This document shows positions 17,175 through 26,948 of a stretch of 64,000 bases of DNA, in pieces. The DNA is taken from the NCBI GenBank assembly GCA_963713445.1, contig CAVQMB010000007.1:62001-126000 (forward strand). Direction: 5' to 3'. Position 1 is the first letter of the stretch. Each line of letters opens with the position of its first letter. The notes under the pieces were generated by a model. It saw only the letters and a program-made list of their open reading frames with translations, searched no databases and had not been told where the DNA came from. This stretch comes from CAVQMB01 sp963713445 (GTDB lineage Bacteria > Pseudomonadota > Gammaproteobacteria > Competibacterales > Competibacteraceae). A program made the translations under genes and the position numbers.

Positions 17175-18505
17175 CCGTCGCAATATTGTCGGCTTTTCCA
17201 AAAACGCTAACACGTGGCAGTGAGTGGGTTGCGCGGCCGCACCGGCGCATCATGCGGCGGGTGAAGGTGCCTTGCGAGGAGGCGCGTTGTACGGTCTGTT
17301 CAGGATACGGGGCAAAGGACTCGCAAGGAAGCATGTGGCACTGCAAGACCCCGATTCGCCGATTTTGCACGGTCGCATCAAACCCGCCATTGCCGGTGAC
17401 CCGAATCGCTTGGCGCACATAGTGCCCAGCCGGCTGGGCATGGCCCGGCGGCATCCCCTCCACCTCCAGCTATCGCAAGGACGCGGATCATGCTCCATAC
17501 GGCGGCGGTTAGGACGGCCACCCGGGAGCGGGATGGGGGTCGTTACCAGCGCCACCGTCCCGAGCAAACCCTGCTCTACCGAATCGTCGAAGCGTATTAC
17601 CCGGCATTCACTGCCCATCTGGCGGCGCAGGGCGGGGAGTTGCCGGCGTATGTCCGGCGTGAATTCGACGACTACCTGAAATGCGGCGTTCTGGAGCATG
17701 GTTTCCTGCGGGTGCGCTGCGAGTCCTGCCGCGCCGAGCAGCTGGTCGCCTTCAGTTGTAAACGGCGCGGCTTTTGCCCAAGCTGTGGGGCTCGGCGCAT
17801 GGCCGAAAGTGCCGCGCTGTTGGTCGACGCGGTGCTGCCCGAGCAGCCCATGCGTCAGTGGGTTCTGAGCTTCCCGTATCCCTTGCGTTTCCTGTTCGCC
17901 ACCCGGCCGGCAATCATGGGATCGATGGCGTGTATGTCGATAGTTCACACGGATCAGCCCGGTTTCGCTGGGTCAGGGCGCCGACCAGCACCGAACTGAC
18001 CCGACTGGCGCACACCATTGCCCGTCGTGTTGGGCGCTTCCTGGAGCGGCAAGGCCTGCTGGAACGGGATGTCGAGAACAGTTATCTGGCCGGGGATGCG
18101 ATGGACGACGATCTCCTGGATCACCTGCTCGGGTACTCCATCACCTACCGCATCGCCGTGGGTCCGCAGGCAGGCCGCAAGGTGTTCACTCTGCAAACCC
18201 TGCCGGGGTGTGATCCGGAAGATCAATTCGGCGAACCGGTCGGTAAGGTGGCTGGCTTTTCGCTGCACGCCGGTGTGTCGGCCAAGGCCGATGAACGCAA
18301 GAAGCTGGAGCGGCTGTGCCGGTACATCAGCCGCCCGGCGGTGTCGGAAAAGCGGCTGTCACTCACACCCAATGGCAACATCCGTTACCAGCTCAAGACG
18401 CCGTACCGGGACGGCACCACCCATGTGATCTTTGAGCCGCTGGATTTCATTGCCCGCCTGGCGGCGCTGGTGCCCAAACCAAGGGTCAATCTCACCCGGT
18501 TCCAT
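16056..18505 (+). repeat. Direct duplication, left copy
   Basis: This stretch recurs at 21299-23899 (offset 5243, then 5394 after a 151-bp deletion in this copy). It covers the MetE-C-like gene, the spacer and most of an IS91-type transposase. Only scattered substitutions are visible, so the duplication is recent. Weak similarity also extends about 20 bp upstream of the ATG. Confidence 0.95.
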
Positions 18506-19056
18506 GGTGTGTTCGCGCCGAATAGCCAACGCCGCGCCCTGGTGACACCGGCCAAGCGGGGCAAGGGGAATAATACCCGGGCAACCGATGAACCGCCAAC
18601 GCCCGCCGAACGGCGGGCATCCATGAGCTGGGCGCAGCGCTTGAAACGTGTGTTCAATATCGATGTAGAGATCTGCTCGATCTGTGGTGGGTCAGTGCGG
18701 ATCATTGCCTGCATCGAGGATCCCGTGGTGATCAAAAAGATTCTCGATCACCTGAAAAGCAAAGACGAAACCCGCACGTCCGTTCCCATGCCCGAAAGCC
18801 GGGCACCACCTGGCGCACTATTCGGCTGACGCCTCCGCTCCTGTTTGAGATCAGATGCTGTCATACCGGCCCACGGCAGGGGGTCGGTTGGTCGCTAGCC
18901 CGGGATGGTCCGGATCAGGGCGCTGGTGAGGGGGCGATTTGGCGGGGAGGATCAACTGGGGCAGGATTTCCGGGCGGGAATGGTCCACCGGGCCGGATTT
19001 CGCCCGTGAACAATCGGTTGACCCGTCCGGAAAAGGCCGTTTATTCTTCCTATACT
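17175..19056 (+). mobile_element. IS91-type element, copy 1 (dead)
   Basis: Spacer and left part (17175-17489, no other gene seen), a broken transposase, and a right-hand tail ending near GTTTATTCTTCCTATAC (19039-19055). The tail resembles the tail of the remnant at 33135-33184, which suggests it is the element's conserved terminus. No inverted repeats are seen, as expected for rolling-circle elements. The left boundary is uncertain. Confidence 0.6.
17490..18829 (+). pseudogene. IS91-family transposase, HUH motif deleted
   Basis: The N-terminal zinc-binding domain is intact (RCESC and CPSCGARRM). Relative to copy 2, 151 bp after ATRPAIMG are gone, which removes the catalytic HUH motif (NIHFHML) and shifts the frame. 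The rest continues in another frame through the Y-motif region (CRYISRPAVSEKRL) to an intact C terminus with the conserved CSICGGSVRIIACIED. It cannot be active. It lies directly behind the MetE-C-like gene, as does copy 2. Confidence 0.9.
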
Positions 19057-19081
19057 CTACTCTCCTGTTGGTGGCCTCCTG

Positions 19082-19480
19082 GTGGCAGCTCCTATACTCG
19101 GTGGATTTCTGGCGATCTTCATCGCTTTCGGCACCATCTATCCGGCAAGCGCACAAAATGGAGAAGGCCAATCGCCCACTGCCAGCAGAAGCCATTCGAT
19201 TCACGATGAGGTAATTTCCAACAACGAGGCGTTGCTTCGCTCCAAAGGGACTATTCTACTTCATTTCGGCAATGATGTTTCTGATCAGGACATTAGAGTG
19301 ATATCTGGTGGGTTGGATTTGGCAGGCTACCGGCACGAAACATATCGTGGTGGGCCCCGAGAGCATATGCAACTGTGCATCAACGAGAAGTGCGGAAAGA
19401 ACGACTTCTCAATTGACCAGGCTCACGGCCTCTTACTGATCGTCTTGGACAAGGTTGCCCCTAATTTTAAGAAGAAGTAA
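19082..19480 (+). CDS. Small predicted secreted protein
   Basis: A 132-residue ORF from a GTG codon (no strong ribosome site). A hydrophobic N terminus (ILGGFLAIFIAFGTI) is followed by ASAQ, a plausible signal-peptidase site. The mature part has two Cys (LCINEKCGKND). No family is recognised. Base composition is lower in GC than the flanks, and the gene lies between the IS91 tail and the Fic region, so it looks acquired. The exact start is unsure. Confidence 0.45.
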   Translation: MAAPILGGFLAIFIAFGTIYPASAQNGEGQSPTASRSHSIHDEVISNNEALLRSKGTILLHFGNDVSDQDIRVISGGLDLAGYRHETYRGGPREHMQLCINEKCGKNDFSIDQAHGLLLIVLDKVAPNFKKK

Positions 19481-19581
19481 CTGGGCATATGCTGCCTGCC
19501 GATGTCGGCGGGTTTTAGCACACCGACCTCTTGAGCGATCATTTCAATGATGCGATTGTCCGGAAGGCCACCCGCAAAAAG

Positions 19582-19725
19582 TTAGAAGCCGAGCGGGCGC
19601 ACGGCCAATTCGGCTTCTATGTTGCGACGCGATTCCAGCTCGGTGCAGCGCTCTTTGGAGCTCGGGGGCGACAGCCAGAGCGTTGAAAGCCTCGCGCACC
19701 GTATCGTCGCCAATGATTTCATGAC
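19582..19725 (-). repeat. Diverged repeat A at 3' edge of fic gene
   Basis: On the minus strand this reads VREAFNALAVAP and then, after a frame change, RRNIEAELAVRPLGF followed by a stop. The same C-terminal tail, in one frame, is encoded at 21095-21240. It is a decayed copy of the 3' end of an unrecognised gene and overlaps the last codons of the Fic ORF. Confidence 0.65.
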
Positions 19726-20909
19726 GGTGGAAAGAGCCCCGGCATCCACCGTTCGGCATACTTGGCCGGAAAGGCCAGATGCAGCGGCGCGCGCGTACTT
19801 TCTGACGTGATCGCGCCGGAGCTTAGAAGCGCGGATGTCACGCGCCGTGCGGCGCGCTCGCTCATGCCAAGCATGGCCTCGACCTCTCCGCGCTCCATCT
19901 TTCCCTGGAAAAGGATGGCACGGAGCAAGATGTCCGATTTCTTCGGCAGGTTCCCGGCGCGCATCTCTTCCTCCGCCCAGATCATGATGCGGTCCCGCAA
20001 GCGATCCGCCTGCATCAGTCCGGCCATGAACTCGACCTGATCGATGCAGGTTTGCAGGAAGAAGCGGACGAAAGAGGCCAGCGCCTCTTCGCTGAGCGTT
20101 CCGCGGCCGTCTCGATCACCACGGCGGGGGCCATCGCAAGCTTGTAAATGCGCCTTGTAGCTTTCCTCGTTGCGGGCCAGACCGCGTGCGACGGACCAGA
20201 GCCCGCGCGTGTCCAGCGTCTCCAGCAACATCGCATACGACATAAGCCGCGCGACGCGCCCGTTGCCGTCCAGGAAGGGGTGAACCCAGAGCAGCCGATG
20301 ATGGGCGCAGGCGGCGGCCAGTATGGCCGTCGTGCGTCCTGCCCCAGCATAAGCGGCATGCAGGCGATCAAGAAAACGCGGCACGGCACCGGGGCTGACC
20401 GGAATATGCCTCCCGACCTGTACATAGCGGTCCCGAAGCGCGCCGGGCACGACCGGAACGCGCTCGCCGGTTTCGGGATATTCCACCCAGAGCAGGTCTT
20501 CGGGCAGCAAGTCGCAGAAACGCTTGTGGATTTCGAGGATCGAGGCCGGGGCGCTCGGCGGCTGGGCGAGGCCACCCTCATCGATCCAGCGCTGGACCGT
20601 GATGTGGGCCTTGGCTTCAAGCTGCAAGTCGCGCTTGTGCGGATCGGCGCTGTAGTCCCCGGCCATGGCCCGCTCGATGTCTATCGGATGGGTGTTATGC
20701 CCCTCGATCAGGTTCGAATAATAGCAGTTCATGGCGCGCACCAGATCGGCAAGCGCCGAAGCCACCGTGTCCGGCAGGCTGGCACGGAAAGCAGCCGACT
20801 TCTCGGCCAGTTCCAGGGCAAGATCGTTCAGTGCCCCCCGGTGCGGGGAGCCCTCGGCTACCATCAGCGGCTCGAAAAGCCCTATACTCTCTCCATCGTC
20901 CTTTGCCAT
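19719..20909 (-). CDS. Fic family protein (AMP/NMP transferase)
   Basis: 396 residues. The Fic core motif HPFLDGNGRVAR starts at His210, with the catalytic His, the Mg-binding Asp/Asn-loop and the phosphate-binding Arg all present. An N-terminal SNLIEG (Ser65-Gly70) matches the (S/T)xxxE(G/N) inhibitory helix, so the protein should autoinhibit (class II Fic). A C-terminal winged-helix-like segment (KSDILLRAILFQGKMERGEV to RRVTSALLSSGAI) would be a DNA-binding or dimerisation domain. It starts at ATG 20909. It is flanked by two copies of an unrelated gene tail and by the two IS91/MetE-C duplicates, so it sits in acquired DNA. Confidence 0.9.
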   Translation of the reverse strand: MAKDDGESIGLFEPLMVAEGSPHRGALNDLALELAEKSAAFRASLPDTVASALADLVRAMNCYYSNLIEGHNTHPIDIERAMAGDYSADPHKRDLQLEAKAHITVQRWIDEGGLAQPPSAPASILEIHKRFCDLLPEDLLWVEYPETGERVPVVPGALRDRYVQVGRHIPVSPGAVPRFLDRLHAAYAGAGRTTAILAAACAHHRLLWVHPFLDGNGRVARLMSYAMLLETLDTRGLWSVARGLARNEESYKAHLQACDGPRRGDRDGRGTLSEEALASFVRFFLQTCIDQVEFMAGLMQADRLRDRIMIWAEEEMRAGNLPKKSDILLRAILFQGKMERGEVEAMLGMSERAARRVTSALLSSGAITSESTRAPLHLAFPAKYAERWMPGLFPPS

Positions 20910-21094
20910 ACTCTGACCTGTATTTTGGCCGGTTTCTTGTCCGGCACACTTCTTTAAGTTACCAACACTATATCAGATAGTTAGGAAATTTCCTAGCTTG
21001 CCGTTTTCCGCAATATTGGCCGGTTCCTTGGCCGGAACGTATCCGGCAGCGTTCAAAGATGGAAGCGACTGGCCGGACGGCCAGCCGCGTGAGG

Positions 21095-21240
21095 TTAGAA
21101 ACCGGGTGGGCGCGCGACCAGTTCGGCTTCGATGTTGCGCAGCGATTCCAGCGCGGTGCGGCGCTCTTCGGAGCCGCGGGGTGCGGCAGCCAGAGCGTTG
21201 AACGCCTCGCGCAAGAGGCCGTGCAGCTCCGCCGTACTAC
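21095..21240 (-). pseudogene. Gene-tail fragment B upstream of fic gene
   Basis: The minus strand encodes LLREAFNALAAAPRGSEERR continuing to LRNIEAELVARPPGF and a stop, with no start. It is the 3' end of an unrecognised gene, cut by the duplicated MetE-C block. A diverged homologue (repeat A, 19582-19725) lies on the other side of the fic gene in the same orientation. The spacer 20910-21094 contains TTGGCCGG-type sequences and a short AT-rich patch that may hold the fic promoter. Confidence 0.55.
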
Positions 21241-21298
21241 GGGTTGCTGCTTCAAATCGTGTGACGAGTCGCGCCACTGAATTCCGAGGGACCCGACC

Positions 21299-22417
21299 AT
21301 GACGAAATTGAATCCACCGTTCCGGTTCGAGCATGTCGGCAGTCTGCTGCGTCCACCCGGGGTGCTGGAAGCGCGCCGGCGACATGCCGGCGGTGAGATC
21401 AGCGCGGTCGAGCTGCGCGCGGAGGAGGACCGGGCGATCACGGCGGCGATCGGGCAGCAGGAGCGCATCGGGCTGCGCAGCATCACCGACGGCGAGTTCC
21501 GCCGGGCCTACTTCCACCTGGATTTCCTGCAGCAACTGGCAGGCGTCAGCGTCACCGGCGGCATCGCCGCCAACCCCAACGCCAGACCGTCGAAGGACGG
21601 CTTCACCCCGCCCAAGCTGAGCGTCACCGGCAAACTGCGCCACGTGCGCCCGATCCAGGTGGCGGACTTCCAGTTCCTGCAGTCCCACACCCGTCAGACA
21701 CCCAAGGTCTCGATCCCGTCGCCGACCATGGTGCACTTCCGTGGCGGCCGTGCCGCCATCGACATCGAGGCTTATCCTGATCTCGACCCGTTCTTCGAGG
21801 ATCTGGCCCAGTGCTACCGCGACGAGATCGCCGCGCTCTATGCCGCCGGCTGCCGTTACCTCCAGCTCGACGACACCAACCTGGCCTACCTGTGCGATCC
21901 CAGGATGCGCGCCGCCGCCGCCGAGCGTGGCGACGACCCCAACGAGCTGCCACGTCGTTACGCGGAGCTGATCAACGCCGCCCTCAAAAACCGGCCTGAT
22001 GATCTCACCGTGGGTATCCATCTGTGCCGTGGCAACTACCGCAGCACCTGGTTCGCCGAAGGCGGCTACGAGCCGGTGGCCGAGGTGCTGTTCAACGAGC
22101 TCGACGTCGACGCCTATTTCCTCGAGTACGACGACGAGCGTTCCGGCGACTTCGCGCCGCTGCGCTTCGTGCCGGACAAGAAAGTGGTGGTGCTGGGCCT
22201 GGTGACGACCAAAGTGGCCAGGCTGGAACCGCGTGCCGGGCTGATCACGCGAATCCACGAAGCCGCCCGCTACATGCCGCTGGAACGGCTGTGCCTGAGC
22301 CCGCAGTGCGGCTTCTCCAGCACCGTCGAGGGCAACGAGATCACCCCCGACGACCAGTGGGCCAAGCTCAAGCTGGTGGTCGATACGGCGCGGGAGGTGT
22401 GGGGCGACGACGCATAG
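21299..22417 (+). CDS. MetE C-terminal-like methyltransferase, copy 2
   Basis: 372 residues, differing from copy 1 at only a couple of residues (PDKKVVV for PDNKVVV, TRIHEA for TRLHEA). All zinc ligands (His241, Cys243, Glu276, Cys337) are kept. The upstream context differs: the gene follows a gene-tail fragment rather than pobA, and GAGGGA at about 21286-21291 could serve as its ribosome site. It appears intact, so both copies could be expressed. Confidence 0.8.
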   Translation: MTKLNPPFRFEHVGSLLRPPGVLEARRRHAGGEISAVELRAEEDRAITAAIGQQERIGLRSITDGEFRRAYFHLDFLQQLAGVSVTGGIAANPNARPSKDGFTPPKLSVTGKLRHVRPIQVADFQFLQSHTRQTPKVSIPSPTMVHFRGGRAAIDIEAYPDLDPFFEDLAQCYRDEIAALYAAGCRYLQLDDTNLAYLCDPRMRAAAAERGDDPNELPRRYAELINAALKNRPDDLTVGIHLCRGNYRSTWFAEGGYEPVAEVLFNELDVDAYFLEYDDERSGDFAPLRFVPDKKVVVLGLVTTKVARLEPRAGLITRIHEAARYMPLERLCLSPQCGFSSTVEGNEITPDDQWAKLKLVVDTAREVWGDDA

Positions 22418-22732
22418 CCGTCGCAATATTGTCGGCTTTTCCAAAAACGCTAACACGTGGCAGTGAGTGGGTTGCGCGGCCGCACCGGCGCATCATGCGG
22501 CGGGTGAAGGTGCCTTGCGAGGAGGCGCGTTGTACGGTCTGTTCAGGATACGGGGCAAAGGACTCGCAAGGAAGCATGTGGCACTGCAAGACCCCGATTC
22601 GCCGATTTTGCACGGTCGCATCAAACCCGCCATTGCCGGTGACCCGAATCGCTTGGCGCACATAGTGCCCAGCCGGCTGGGCATGGCCCGGCGGCATCCC
22701 CTCCACCTCCAGCTATCGCAAGGACGCGGATC

Positions 22733-23899
22733 ATGCTCCATGCGGCGGCGGATAGGACGGCCATCCGGGAGCGGGATGGGGGTCGTTACCAGCGCCACCG
22801 TCCCGAGCAAACCCTGCTCTACCGAATCGTCGAAGCGCATTACCCCGCATTCACTGCCCATCTGGCGGCGCAGGGCGGGGAGTTGCCGGCGTATGTCCAG
22901 CGTGAGTTCGAGGATTACCTCAAATGCGGGCGCCTCAAGCATGGTTTCCTGCGGGTGCGCTGCGAGTCCTGCCGCGCCGAGCAGCTGGTCGCCTTCAGTT
23001 GTAAACGGCGCGGCTTTTGCCCAAGCTGTGGGGCTCGGCGCATGGCCGAAAGTGCCGCGCTGTTGGTCGACGCGGTGCTGCCCGAGCAGCCCATGCGTCA
23101 GTGGGTTCTGAGCTTCCCGTATCCCTTGCGTTTCCTGTTCGCCACCCGGCCGGCAATCATGGGACAGGTGCTGGGCATTGTCTACCGCACTATTGCCACG
23201 CACCTGATTAAGAAGGCGGGCCATAGCCGCAAGACGGCTCAGACCGGTGCGGTTACCCTCATCCAACGGTTCGGGTCCGCCCTCAACCTGAATATCCACT
23301 TTCATATGCTGTTCCTCGATGGCGTGTATGTCGATAGTTCACACGGATCAGCCCGGTTTCGCTGGGTCAGGGCGCCGACCAGCACCGAACTGACCCGACT
23401 GGCGCACACCATTGCCCGTCGTGTTGGGCGCTTCCTGGAGCGGCAAGGCCTGCTGGAACGGGATGTCGAGAACAGTTATCTGGCCGGGGATGCGATGGAC
23501 GACGATCTCCTGGATCACCTGCTCGGGTACTCCATCACCTACCGCATCGCCGTGGGTCCGCAGGCAGGCCGCAAGGTGTTCACTCTGCAAACCCTGCCGG
23601 GGTGTGATCCAGAAGATCAATTCGGCGAACCGGTCGGTAAGGTGGCTGGCTTTTCGCTGCACGCCGGTGTGTCGGCCAAGGCCGATGAACGCAAGAAGCT
23701 GGAGCGGCTGTGCCGGTACATCAGCCGCCCGGCGGTGTCGGAAAAGCGGCTGTCGCTCACACCCAATGGCAACATCCGTTACCAGCTCAAGACGCCGTAC
23801 CGGGACGGCACCACCCATGTGATCTTTGAGCCGCTGGATTTCATTGCCCGCCTGGCGGCGCTGGTGCCCAAACCAAGGGTCAATCTCACCCGGTTCCAT
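22733..23899 (+). pseudogene. IS91-family transposase copy 2, C-terminally truncated
   Basis: Includes the parts missing from copy 1: zinc-binding Cys cluster, HUH motif LNIHFHMLFLDG, and the Tyr region CRYISRPAVSEKRL. Similarity stops after VNLTRFH; the reading frame then runs on to 24163 through IS1595 sequence in the wrong frame. The last 110 or so residues, including the C-terminal CxxCGGSVRII segment, are lost. Its HUH core suggests how the original element worked. Activity is doubtful. Confidence 0.85.
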
Positions 23900-24249
23900 C
23901 TCGTCTGGGACCGGCGGCGGAAGCCTACAGCGACGGACTGGCCTGCTTTGGGCGTATCGCTGCGGCCGACCATGCCCATACGGTGCTGGCAACCGGCGGC
24001 GGGCGCGCGGCGACCGAGGTACCTGGTGCGCGCTGGGTCAATATCGTGCTGGGCAACCTCAAGCGGGCGATCAGTGGGCGTTACCATGCCATCAAGCAGG
24101 CCAAGTACGCCCAACGCTATCTGGCCGAGGCGGCGTACCGGTTCAATCGGCGGTTTCGCTTAGCCGCAATGCTGCCGCGACTGGCACGCGCGATAATGCT
24201 GTGTGCGCCTTGCCCGGAGCGGCAATTGCGCTTGGCAAGCAATTTTTAG
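23900..24249 (+). mobile_element. IS1595-type transposase 3' fragment
   Basis: From 23920 the frame reads EAYSDGLACFGRIAAADHAH, then GARWVNIVLGNLKRAISG and AQRYLAEAAYRFNRRF, and ends RLASNF at 24249. This is the C-terminal half of an ISXO2/IS1595-family DDE transposase. The N-terminal half is absent. It is joined directly to the truncated IS91 transposase. Confidence 0.85.
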
Positions 24250-24799
24250 GGCTGAGGATGAGGGCTAATCAGGAACCATTTTGCACAAGCGACTTGCGTA
24301 ATACCCGAAAACAGATGCGGCGCAGCTACGGAATCCCAAAATCGGGGCGCGCAGGCAGCTTTTGCGGGTTGCAGGCCTCGTCGCATGCCCTATTTTCGTG
24401 GCTTTCTGGCCTCGCTCACTGGACGCGTTGGGACGGTCAAATGTTTTACGCCTAGCGTGCGAGGGTCCATCGGCGTGCTGCACGTGCAGCAAATCTCTCG
24501 CACTAGCACGGCTGCTTCGCATTCGTTCTGGGTGGAGATTATTCAGGATGCTCGGTTTTCGTCTTCGCACTCATCCTGCTCTACGTTGATGAGCGCTCAA
24601 TTTAGCGGTGTGGATCACAAAGCGGGCTTAGGTCAACCGCTGTCGGGACTACGCCAAGAAGCCCGAGTGCGGGTTGACGGAGCATACTTGAGCATGTGCT
24701 GGAATGTGTTAAAGCAAGCGCGTAAAGTCGACGTGCGGACAGCTATCTTGTTCGCTCATAAATGTCCATCAACGCTAAGCTGCTATTTGAAGGTGTAAT
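24250..24799. other. Spacer without recognisable gene
   Basis: 550 bp between the IS1595 fragment and the beta-helix gene. A 137-codon open frame (24385-24798) exists but has no recognisable features. The part from about 24690 is probably the promoter region of the downstream secreted protein. Confidence 0.5.
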
Positions 24800-26104
24800 A
24801 TGACCAACAAAAATTCCAAGCAGGGGACTCTTGATTCCGGCATTTTTTCACGCAAAACCTTGCTCGCCGTTGCAGCCACCGCAGGCTTGGTCGGAGCTTT
24901 CTGGCAACCAGCAGACGCCGCCATCCTCTGCGTCAATCCCAGCGATACGGCGCACTGCTACGGCACGATTCAGAATGCAGTCACAGCAGCCGCGTCAGGT
25001 GACACCATCACTGTAGCGCCCGGCGTATATCATGAGGATGTCACCATAGACAAGCCAATATCGTTGTTGGGAGCGAGTGGCGGCACCTCAATAATTGATG
25101 CCGGCGGACAACCAAACGGAATCAATGTTGATGGCATGGACAATCCGGGTTTGAAGAGTGTCGTCATCTCGGGCTTTACAATTAGAAACGCTAATTATGA
25201 AGGCATCGTTGTGACGAATGCGTCTGGCATAACGATACGCCACAACGTGGTCCATCTTAACAACCTGAGCCTCGACCCTTCCGGACCTGCCTGTCCTGGT
25301 ATACCCTCCTGGGAAACAGGCGAAAGTTTTGACTGCGGCGAAGGCATCCACTTGTCGGGCGTAGATCATTCAACCGTAACCGACAACTCGGTGGCTTACA
25401 ACGCTGGTGGCATTCTTCTTTCCGACGATGCGGGTGCCACTCACGATGATCTTGTCAGCGGCAACAGTGTCCACGACAACCCGTATGACTGTGGTATCAC
25501 GCTTGCCTCACATCCGGCTGCACTCGTGACAGGTTCAACGGCCCCTCTGGGCGTTTACCACAACACAATTGCGAATAACGCATCTTATCGGAATGGACTT
25601 GCCACCCACTCGGGAGCGGGTGTCGGTATCTTCGCTTCTGTTCCCGGCGCTCAATCTTACAGCAATACCGTGATACACAACCGACTGTTCGACAATGGGC
25701 ACCCTGGGGTAGCCCTGCACAGTCACACGCCAAATCAGAACATTAGCGACAATATGATTGTCAATAACTATATCGCTGGAAACGGTTCAGACACGGAAGA
25801 TGCCGCAACGCCGGGTACTACCGGAATCAACGTATTTGGCGTTTCAGCCGCAACCGGAATTCTGATCTCGCATAATATGATCACGAACGAAGATGTCGGC
25901 ATCGCGGTAAACACGCCAGCGCCGGTCCAGGCTCATCTAAACAACCTGCTAGCCTCTCAATTCGGCGTCGACAACTTGGGCCAGGGCACTGTCGACGCCA
26001 CGCAGAACTGGTGGGGCAACTGTGGTCTGAGTAAGTGGGGCTGCTCCAGTATCGCGGGCACGGGCATAGCAGTGACACCGACCTTGACCCGAGCGATGAA
26101 ATGA
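24800..26104 (+). CDS. Secreted parallel beta-helix protein
   Basis: 434 residues. The N terminus (SRKTLLAVAATAGLVGAF, then PADA) is a signal peptide. The mature protein consists of NosD/pectate-lyase-like right-handed beta-helix coils with many short repeats (HNVVHLNNL, DNSVAYNAGGI, GNSVHDNPYDCG, HNTIANNASY, ISHNMITNEDVGI) and ends with the DATQNWWG motif typical of this repeat family. No catalytic residues or sorting tail can be assigned. It is distantly like the IPTL-CTERM protein at 50570. It is less GC-rich than the catabolic genes and lies in the mobile region. Confidence 0.8.
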   Translation: MTNKNSKQGTLDSGIFSRKTLLAVAATAGLVGAFWQPADAAILCVNPSDTAHCYGTIQNAVTAAASGDTITVAPGVYHEDVTIDKPISLLGASGGTSIIDAGGQPNGINVDGMDNPGLKSVVISGFTIRNANYEGIVVTNASGITIRHNVVHLNNLSLDPSGPACPGIPSWETGESFDCGEGIHLSGVDHSTVTDNSVAYNAGGILLSDDAGATHDDLVSGNSVHDNPYDCGITLASHPAALVTGSTAPLGVYHNTIANNASYRNGLATHSGAGVGIFASVPGAQSYSNTVIHNRLFDNGHPGVALHSHTPNQNISDNMIVNNYIAGNGSDTEDAATPGTTGINVFGVSAATGILISHNMITNEDVGIAVNTPAPVQAHLNNLLASQFGVDNLGQGTVDATQNWWGNCGLSKWGCSSIAGTGIAVTPTLTRAMK

Positions 26105-26211
26105 AAAAGACGTGAGCGCTACTAGTGTTCCGTCTCACAAATAACCTTACTTAGTCGTTCGAGTTTGGCCAGGCTGGAATCAGCCGAGGCCGTTCATGTG
26201 GACAGCCTCGG

Positions 26212-26591
26212 GTGTTCAAAAAGCCGAACTCTCCCCTCTATGCGCGCATGAACAGGAACAGTATCGGTGGCCAGGACAGGAGCTATGTTGGCCCCACGAA
26301 GTTTGATATTAATCAAAAGCGAAAATGGGCGCCCATCAATACGGCACCCGCTGGTCCAAAACGGCCTTGGAACATACCCTTGAATCCGGCGGCACGATTC
26401 ACTTTCACTTGGTCGCACGGGGTGACATCAGCCAACTGCTCGGTAAAGGGGGCGATTACGCCTACAACGTGACCGCACGGGAGTTACGTTACATCTATCG
26501 GAATTGGGATCGATTTGAGAGCCATGTCGTGTTCTATAATGGTTATACGGACGGCGATAAAGCGGTGATTATGCAAAAACCGTGGGACTGA
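26212..26591 (+). pseudogene. Possible toxin-like C-terminal ORF, frame-split
   Basis: The clearest part is an 88-codon ORF from ATG 26325 (GAHQYGTRWSKTALEHTLES, then TARELRYIYRNWDRFESHVV). This looks like the C-terminal ends of some polymorphic-toxin or RHS tips. An upstream frame from 26212 (PTKFDINQKRKW) could join it by one frame change near 26322. No signal peptide or immunity gene is recognised. It may be an orphan toxin tip or simply a hypothetical protein. Confidence 0.4.
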
Positions 26592-26604
26592 CAGCGCCGG
26601 TGTG

Positions 26605-26817
26605 CTACTCGCAGCACCTCTGATCCGCCTGGACCGGCGGACATTTCACCGAGCCGAATGAGCAGAACACGCAACAATCGCCCGGGTTAGGCCGTAGCAG
26701 CGTCTTGCAGTTACGGCACTCATAGAAGTACTGGCAAGCGTTGGTCGGCATCGTCTCCCGCTGAGCAAAGCCGCAGTGCGGGCAGGTCAAAACGGACTTT
26801 ATGATGATGGTGGTCAT
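26605..26817 (-). CDS. Small Cys-rich zinc-ribbon-like protein
   Basis: 70 residues with four CxxC-type pairs (LTCPHCGF, YECRNCK) and the distinctive GDCCVFCSFGSVKCPP end. Very similar short proteins are widespread in proteobacteria, often near metal-resistance or accessory genes. The Cys spacing implies zinc binding; the function is unknown. It starts ATG at 26817. Confidence 0.75.
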   Translation of the reverse strand: MTTIIIKSVLTCPHCGFAQRETMPTNACQYFYECRNCKTLLRPNPGDCCVFCSFGSVKCPPVQADQRCCE

Positions 26818-26948
26818 TTATCGCCCCTTGCTGAACTCGAGCTTGATCAGCCAGACCGTATTCCAGCCCCCCATTTGGCGCTTCAGTTTTTGGGTTTGAA
26901 TATCAAGGATACCAGCCCGTACATCCTCCAAGTAAACAGGTAAATGGC

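Larger units (their letters stand above)
21299..23899 (+). repeat. Direct duplication, right copy
   Basis: Matches 16056-18505. It keeps the 151 bp (23165-23315) lost in the left copy, and ends abruptly inside the transposase at 23899, where an IS1595-type fragment begins. Confidence 0.95.

Noticed and set aside
24385..24798. 137-codon ORF upstream of the beta-helix gene
   Set aside because: No recognisable domain, no clear ribosome site, and Ser/Arg-rich composition; treated as spacer.
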